A stretch of 43,826 bases of DNA from DASVTR01 sp033855775 (GTDB taxonomy: Bacteria > Acidobacteriota > Blastocatellia > Pyrinomonadales > Pyrinomonadaceae). Made by a program: the position numbers and the translations under genes. Location of the stretch: positions 1 to 43,826 of the forward strand of contig JAWVFT010000038.1 in NCBI GenBank assembly GCA_033855775.1, written 5' to 3'. Positions 39,430 through 43,826 of this stretch are shown here, piece after piece (position 1 is the first letter of the stretch; every line of letters begins with the position of its first letter). The notes under the pieces were generated by a model, which searched no databases, was not told the origin of the DNA, and saw only the letters and a list, made by a program, of their open reading frames with translations.

Positions 39430-40467
39430 GTGCTGGACTTAAACGATTATCAGGAAATGGAGAATCGAACACTGCCCCGCCCGCCGCTTGAGTTGCTCGA
39501 ACTGGCCAATGCCTACCAGCGTTCAAAAACTCTCTTCGCCTTGATAGAGTTTCAGTTGCCGACGCTGCTCGCGCGCCGCCCTTTAACGCTCGCAGAGATT
39601 GCTCGCGCCCTTGAGATTCATCCGCTGGCCGCCGACAGTTTCTTGAACTCATGCATCGCGCTCGGACTGCTCGAACACGCGGGCGCCGAGTATCGCAATG
39701 CTCCGCTCGCCGAAGAGTTTCTGGCGCAGGGCAAGCCAGGCTATCTCGGCGACCAGTTTATGAGCTACGACCAAACGAGCTATCCGCTGTGGGCCAACCT
39801 CGCGCAGAACTTGCGGCAGTGGCAACCGGGAGCGACCGATGATGAGTTGCCACCCGACGACGATCAGGGCGAAGCAGGAATGCGCGCCCGTCATAATCTC
39901 TCGCTGCTGGTGGGCAACGCGCTCGGCGAGGCTTTCGATTTTTCGTCCTTCCATCGAATGCTAGATTTGGGCGGAGGAACGGGCGCGATGTCTTTGAGCA
40001 TCTGCGCGCAGCACAGTCAACTTCGCTCGCTCATCTTCGACTTGCCGCAGGTCACCAAGCTGGCTCAAGAGTATGTCGCGGAGAGCGGCCTCAACGACCG
40101 CATCGAAATCATGGAGGGTAACTTCAAGCTCGACGAGTTGCCGGACAACTTCGACGTGGCCCTGCTGGCCAATCTGCTCTCAGTCTCAAGCGAGCAGACG
40201 AACCGCCAACTCTTCCGGCGAATCTACGAACGCCTGCCCGCCGGCGGAGCAATTATCCTGAGCGGCTACGTCCTCGACGATGGCCGCGCAGGTTCGTTAA
40301 TCCCGCTGCTCTTCTGCCTGCAAGACATCAACTGGCAGGCGCCGGATGTCGAGCGTGAGGCTTCGACTTACGCGGAGTGGCTCGCGGCGGCGGGCTTCGT
40401 AGAGATTGAGCATCGCGCCTTTTGCCCGCCGACGAGTTTGGTCGCCGGTCGCAAGAGAAGCAATTGA
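39430..40467 (+). CDS. O-methyltransferase-fold protein (methyltransf_2-like), catalytic His absent
   Basis: Protein of 345 residues starting at GTG 39430, 9 bp after the cyclase stop; ATG 39457 is an alternative. The N-terminal winged-helix dimerisation part (ALIEFQLPTLLARRPLTLAE and ALEIHPLAADSFLNSCIALG) is that of plant/bacterial small-molecule O-methyltransferases. SAM motif I MLDLGGGTGAMSLS lies at about 177-190, and PAGGAIILSGYVLDD is the later conserved strand. In typical family members the active site reads NVLHDW, with His as base; here it reads NLLSVS (S251 in place of His). SAM binding is expected but a classical methyl transfer is uncertain. Sandwiched between the cyclase and TIR genes with 9- and 22-bp gaps, it probably belongs to their transcript. 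Confidence 0.85.
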   Translation: MLDLNDYQEMENRTLPRPPLELLELANAYQRSKTLFALIEFQLPTLLARRPLTLAEIARALEIHPLAADSFLNSCIALGLLEHAGAEYRNAPLAEEFLAQGKPGYLGDQFMSYDQTSYPLWANLAQNLRQWQPGATDDELPPDDDQGEAGMRARHNLSLLVGNALGEAFDFSSFHRMLDLGGGTGAMSLSICAQHSQLRSLIFDLPQVTKLAQEYVAESGLNDRIEIMEGNFKLDELPDNFDVALLANLLSVSSEQTNRQLFRRIYERLPAGGAIILSGYVLDDGRAGSLIPLLFCLQDINWQAPDVEREASTYAEWLAAAGFVEIEHRAFCPPTSLVAGRKRSN

Positions 40468-40489
40468 ACGCCGGGAAAACTAGCCAGAC

Positions 40490-42406
40490 ATGAGCAACGC
40501 CCCGCCACAAGATATTGTGCCAGCCCAACCAGAGAGCTACAAGTATTGGGCTTTTATCTCCTACAGCCACGCCGACGAAGAATGGGCGCAATGGCTGCAC
40601 AAGTCGCTGGAGACTTACAAGGTTCCTAAAAAACTGGTCGGTCGGCAGATGACGCTCGGCTCTGTGCCGCGCCGCGTCTTTCCGGTCTTTCGTGACCGCG
40701 ACGAACTGCCGGGAGCTTCAGACCTCGGCGGCAATATCAAGCAGGCCCTCAAACAGTCGCGCTACATCGTCGTCATCTGCTCGCCGAAGGCGGCGATTTC
40801 AAAGTGGGTTAACGAAGAGATTAAAGGCTTCAAGTCGCTCGATAGAGAGAATCGGGTGTTGTGCCTGATTGTTGACGGCGAGCCGAACGCGAAGCCGGAC
40901 AGCGGGCAGTTGGAGTGCTTTCCTCCGGCGGTGCGCTTTCACGTGGGCCTCGACGGGAAATTGACCGAAGACCCGACCGAGCCGATTGCCGCCGACGCGC
41001 GCAAGGGCAAAGACGGGCGGGCCAACGCCAAGCTCAAGCTCTTGTCCGGCATCCTCAATGTCGGCTACGACGAGTTGAAGCAGCGCGAGAAACAGCGACA
41101 GCTTAATCGCAAGCTGCGCATCGCCGCCGGCATCGTCTCCTTCCTGTTGCTGACGATGATAGTCTACGTCTTCGCGGCGGACGCCAACATCAACGTCCCC
41201 GGCGGCGAGCGAGTCCGCACATTTCTAGACCGTCATCAAGCCTCGCTGCTCCGTCCTGTGCGCACGGACGCGGAGGTTCGTCAGGCTGCCGCCAAGGAGC
41301 GTCGCGTGTTGCTTGACGCGCTCAAGGGCGGGCGCATCAAAGACGGCTTGTTGACCAACAATCTCAGCACGCCGGAAAAAGGCGGCGATGTCTGGTCGCA
41401 CAGTCAAGCGCTCTTTTCCATCTTCAAGGCGCCGGATGCAAGCCGCCAGGAGTTGCGCGAGATGCTGCCGTCGCTTGAGTTGACGTTTAAGACGGGCGTC
41501 GCGCCGGAAGTGAAGGGCGTGAAATACGGTTGGTCGAGCGAGACACTGATAGACGAAAAGCAGAATTGGGTGAAGGCGAATTCTGAGAGCGTCGAAGCCG
41601 TGCCGACGCTCTGGACTGTCGGGGCGGTGACGGTGGCGCTTGGTCGTCCCGGCTTGATTGAAGAGGCCGAGCGGCCACGCTTCGAGGCGTATTTGAAGTA
41701 TGCGCAGGAAGCGACGCGCGTCTACAGGCCGCTCGAAACGGGCGGGTGGAATCTCTTCGCTTATCAGAAAGACCCCGCATTCGATGACCCGTATTCGACG
41801 ACGCTCGCGCTGCTCGTCCTGCTGGAAACGCACAACGCCAATCTCCCTTGGGAGGGCAGCACGGAGCGGCGCGATGCCATGCTGCAAGCGTCGGCGCAGT
41901 GGCTCGTCAATAACTTCAACGAGAAATCGAACCCGCCGGGATGGAAAGGAACAGCCGACGAAGTGAACGAAATCTTCGACGGGCTGACGATTGAAATCTA
42001 CTCGCTGCTGCTGCGCGCGGAGGCTGAGACGGGCTTTAAGATTCCGCAGAAGATTTTAGACCAGATTCCGCGCCACCTCAGTTTGACCAACGCGCGCGAC
42101 CTGAAGTTTCCGACGGCCAAGGGCGAGCACATCGCCTTTGTCTCCGACCCGAACACGGGGCGCGAGTATCGCATGAACGAGTCGGTCGGATTTCTCTGGC
42201 ACCCATGGGCTATTGACTGCGCTGTGCGCTGGCTGAAGCATGCGGAGAAGTATGGCGCGACGAGCGAGGACATCGTGCGCGTGCGCCGCGCGCTCGGTCA
42301 CATGGTCGTGGACATGGGCGATGAAGCGACGAAGAAAGCCGTCTCTGAATGGACGTTCGTCGCCGCCGAAACTCTCTATGGGATGTCGGCGGTTCCGCTG
42401 CCTTAA
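40490..42406 (+). CDS. TIR-domain transmembrane protein with toroid-like C-terminal domain
   Basis: Protein of 638 residues. The N-terminal TIR domain (about 18-160) has box 1 YWAFISYSHADEEWAQWL, the RDRDELPGASDLGGNIK segment and ISKWVNEEI. The Glu four after Trp (E110) aligns with the catalytic Glu of NAD-cleaving TIRs such as SARM1. A linker leads to one membrane helix (211-230, IAAGIVSFLLLTMIVYVFAA). The last 400 residues resemble an alpha/alpha toroid: GGWNLFAYQKDPAFDDPYST, then TLALLVLLETHNANLPW, and DAMLQASAQWLVNNFNEK. TIR should therefore be cytoplasmic and the toroid periplasmic. The protein has no cyclic-nucleotide-binding domain. It is third in the cluster, 22 bp after the methyltransferase, and converges with the DinB gene with a 2-bp gap. 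Confidence 0.85.
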   Translation: MSNAPPQDIVPAQPESYKYWAFISYSHADEEWAQWLHKSLETYKVPKKLVGRQMTLGSVPRRVFPVFRDRDELPGASDLGGNIKQALKQSRYIVVICSPKAAISKWVNEEIKGFKSLDRENRVLCLIVDGEPNAKPDSGQLECFPPAVRFHVGLDGKLTEDPTEPIAADARKGKDGRANAKLKLLSGILNVGYDELKQREKQRQLNRKLRIAAGIVSFLLLTMIVYVFAADANINVPGGERVRTFLDRHQASLLRPVRTDAEVRQAAAKERRVLLDALKGGRIKDGLLTNNLSTPEKGGDVWSHSQALFSIFKAPDASRQELREMLPSLELTFKTGVAPEVKGVKYGWSSETLIDEKQNWVKANSESVEAVPTLWTVGAVTVALGRPGLIEEAERPRFEAYLKYAQEATRVYRPLETGGWNLFAYQKDPAFDDPYSTTLALLVLLETHNANLPWEGSTERRDAMLQASAQWLVNNFNEKSNPPGWKGTADEVNEIFDGLTIEIYSLLLRAEAETGFKIPQKILDQIPRHLSLTNARDLKFPTAKGEHIAFVSDPNTGREYRMNESVGFLWHPWAIDCAVRWLKHAEKYGATSEDIVRVRRALGHMVVDMGDEATKKAVSEWTFVAAETLYGMSAVPLP

Positions 42407-42408
42407 AG

Positions 42409-42882
42409 CTACTGCTGCTGCGCGCTCGTGGCACGCGCGTAGGTGATGAAATCCGTGTCCACGGGAGTTGATTCCTCTGCGCGCATGGCGGTCGCAATCT
42501 GTCCCCTGTGATACGTTCCATGCTGCGCGACGTGCATGAGAATGTCGCGCAACAGAGTGTGATACTCCGCGCCCGCGAAGTTTTTGTAAGTCAACTCGGA
42601 ATCCAAATCGCCTTCGCTCAAAGAGCCTAAGTAGTCAACGTAGTCACGCCTGATTTCAAGAGCCAAACGCTCGCACTCTTCGAGCGATAGCTGAGGCGAC
42701 TTGTCTATCGCCGACGTGTCTTCGCCTTTCAAACGCAGCAGCCAAATCCTTTCCGCGAGGAGCACATGCGCGAGCAACTGTTGCGCCTTCTCGTTGCGCG
42801 CGGGCGCGGACTTGAGCGTCTCCAAAATACGCGCGTTCGCCCATTCGTCGAAGGCAAACAATTTGAGCAACGTTTCCATCAT
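42409..42882 (-). CDS. DinB-family protein
   Basis: Protein of 157 residues with the DinB/YfiT four-helix bundle. METLLKLFAFDEWANARIL is the standard first helix. Putative metal His residues are H39 in LLAHVLLAE and H121 and H125 in HGTYHRGQIA, the usual triad. Members include metal-dependent thiol-S-transferases such as BstA/mycothiol-type enzymes and many unknown proteins; no substrate can be assigned. ATG 42882 (or the next ATG, 42879) follows GAGGAGAGAA; the frame upstream begins with a TTG at 42894 that overlaps the preceding gene stop and is less likely. It is co-directional with the zinc-ribbon membrane protein, 8 bp downstream of its stop, so the two probably form an operon. Confidence 0.88.
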   Translation of the reverse strand: MMETLLKLFAFDEWANARILETLKSAPARNEKAQQLLAHVLLAERIWLLRLKGEDTSAIDKSPQLSLEECERLALEIRRDYVDYLGSLSEGDLDSELTYKNFAGAEYHTLLRDILMHVAQHGTYHRGQIATAMRAEESTPVDTDFITYARATSAQQQ

Positions 42883-42890
42883 TTCTCTCC

Positions 42891-43826
42891 TCAACGGTTG
42901 CTGCCGAAGATAGCGAAGAAGATGCCGAGCACGATGATGATGGCGAGGATGAAAAGAGCTATCTTCAAAGCGCTGTACGGGCGGTCGCCCTGCACTTCTC
43001 CTGTGCGACCGTTGATGACGACTTGATAGACTTTCTGGTTCAACCTGTACGCGCCCGCATAGACGGGCAGCAGCAAGTGCTTGAAGGTGATGGCAGAGTA
43101 GTTGGTCGTGATGTTGTGAACGCGCTGCTCGTCGCCGCCGATGTCGCGGCGCACGTCGCCTTCAATGACGCCCGCCGCCACTTGCTTTGCTTGCTCGAAG
43201 CCTTCGCCCAGTTCCACCTGATAGCGTTGCGCCTTGAAGCCGGAGAGATAGCCTGGGTCGTAGGCTTTCAGTTCCGGCAAATCCCAGGGCTCAAGCGCGG
43301 CCAGCCGGTTGGCGGGCAAAGAGCGCGTGGCCGGAACGAGTATGTCGTCAAACCAGCGCGCCACCGTGCCGGAGGCCGGATGCCAATTCGTCCGCTGCAC
43401 CTGCCGCGATTTCTGTTGCGTGTTGCCCTGGCTGTCCGTCTCCGTGTAATACTCCGTCTCGTAGTAATGCTCGCCGCGCTCGCCCGTGTAGTAGCTGGTG
43501 GTGTGCGTGTCGTAAGTCCAGAATGGAAGATAAACTCCGTCAATCGCGTCGGGGCTGGCAAACTTCTTCAGGGCGTCGGGCGCGAACCAGCGCGTCGCAA
43601 GCCATTGTTTGACGGCGGCGGTCGCCTGCTGCTTCGTGATGTGAAAGGGCAGGACGCCTTCGGGCGCGACCATCGGGTCGGCTGACTTGGGTTGGGCGAC
43701 AATCTTCGCTCCGCAGAAGTCGCACTCGCGCGCCACCTCCGGCGGCACGAAGGTGACAATCGCGCCGCAACTCGTGCATTGAACTTCCAAAGCATTCTGG
43801 GCCAGCATCTCAAGCTGGCCGGAGCG
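42891..43826 (-). CDS. Zinc-ribbon, membrane-anchored protein (5' end outside window)
   Basis: The frame is open to the window edge, so the start lies outside; an ATG at 43808 is internal (the sequence upstream, RSGQLEM, is coding-like). At least 311 residues are present. Near the visible N-terminus is a zinc ribbon, CTSCGAIVTF and CDFCGAKI. A long middle domain follows, including GVYLPFWTYDTHTTSYYTGE and a Tyr/Glu/Thr-rich segment EHYYETEYYTETDSQGNTQ. The C-terminal part has HLLLPVYAGAYRLNQKVYQV, VVINGRTGEVQGDRP and one membrane helix at the end (KIALFILAIIIVLGIFFAIF). This layout occurs in a widespread bacterial family annotated as zinc-ribbon or primosomal-N'-like, with no known function. 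It is upstream of the DinB gene. Confidence 0.75.
   Translation of the reverse strand, partial: RSGQLEMLAQNALEVQCTSCGAIVTFVPPEVARECDFCGAKIVAQPKSADPMVAPEGVLPFHITKQQATAAVKQWLATRWFAPDALKKFASPDAIDGVYLPFWTYDTHTTSYYTGERGEHYYETEYYTETDSQGNTQQKSRQVQRTNWHPASGTVARWFDDILVPATRSLPANRLAALEPWDLPELKAYDPGYLSGFKAQRYQVELGEGFEQAKQVAAGVIEGDVRRDIGGDEQRVHNITTNYSAITFKHLLLPVYAGAYRLNQKVYQVVINGRTGEVQGDRPYSALKIALFILAIIIVLGIFFAIFGSNR

Noticed and set aside
37048..42406. Calling the cyclase-methyltransferase-TIR cluster a Pycsar or CBASS system
   Set aside because: The cyclase is not a CD-NTase, its pocket does not clearly match PycC, and the TIR protein has no cyclic-nucleotide-binding domain.

Overview
This GC-rich window has dense, mostly bacterial-housekeeping gene content. 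Several features point to Acidobacteria, probably the Blastocatellia/Pyrinomonas side: a pilMNOPQ cluster followed by a roadblock gene, a secreted protein built of FG-GAP/VCBS repeats plus a DUF11-like domain, a PEP-CTERM protein, and several small zinc-ribbon proteins. That placement is inference from gene content; no rRNA gene is present. No phage, insertion sequence or CRISPR array was seen.

Layout. 1-7.3 kb: the start of a minus-strand zinc-ribbon protein, a catalytically dead M16-type protein, MenG/UbiE methyltransferase, two DppB/DppC-like permeases, and an ABC-2 ATPase/permease pair. 7.4-12.5 kb: an HDAC-like deacetylase, a CrtI-family desaturase, a PEP-CTERM protein, MtgA transglycosylase and a small HExxH membrane protein. 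12.6-25.2 kb (minus strand): type IV pilus genes in two blocks. One is pilM-N-O-P-Q plus a roadblock/LC7 gene; downstream of it lie the minor pilin-like genes fimT/gspH-, pilV-, pilW- and a giant pilX-like gene. The roughly 500-nt leader upstream of pilM carries what I read as a GEMM-I (cyclic dinucleotide) riboswitch aptamer. 25.3-36.6 kb: an ABM-domain monooxygenase, a hexapeptide acyltransferase, two large unknown proteins, RdgB, tRNA-Pro, the FG-GAP protein, an HU-like protein, a small unknown ORF, a NUDIX hydrolase and an AI-2E family transporter.

36.7-42.4 kb: tRNA-Arg and tRNA-His, followed by three tightly packed co-directional genes. They encode a helical-repeat/SLOG-like/class III nucleotide cyclase with atypical substrate residues, an O-methyltransferase-fold protein lacking the usual catalytic His, and a membrane-anchored TIR protein with an intact NADase-type glutamate and a toroid-like C-terminal domain. 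This cluster is the best candidate for an undescribed signalling or defence-like system. The window closes with a DinB-family protein and a 5'-truncated zinc-ribbon membrane protein.

The two main observations are the riboswitch-like leader on the pilus operon, which would link pilus assembly to a cyclic dinucleotide, and the cyclase-methyltransferase-TIR cluster. Many intergenic gaps contain perfect long hairpins (probable bidirectional terminators) or short tandem duplications of 20-26 bp period.
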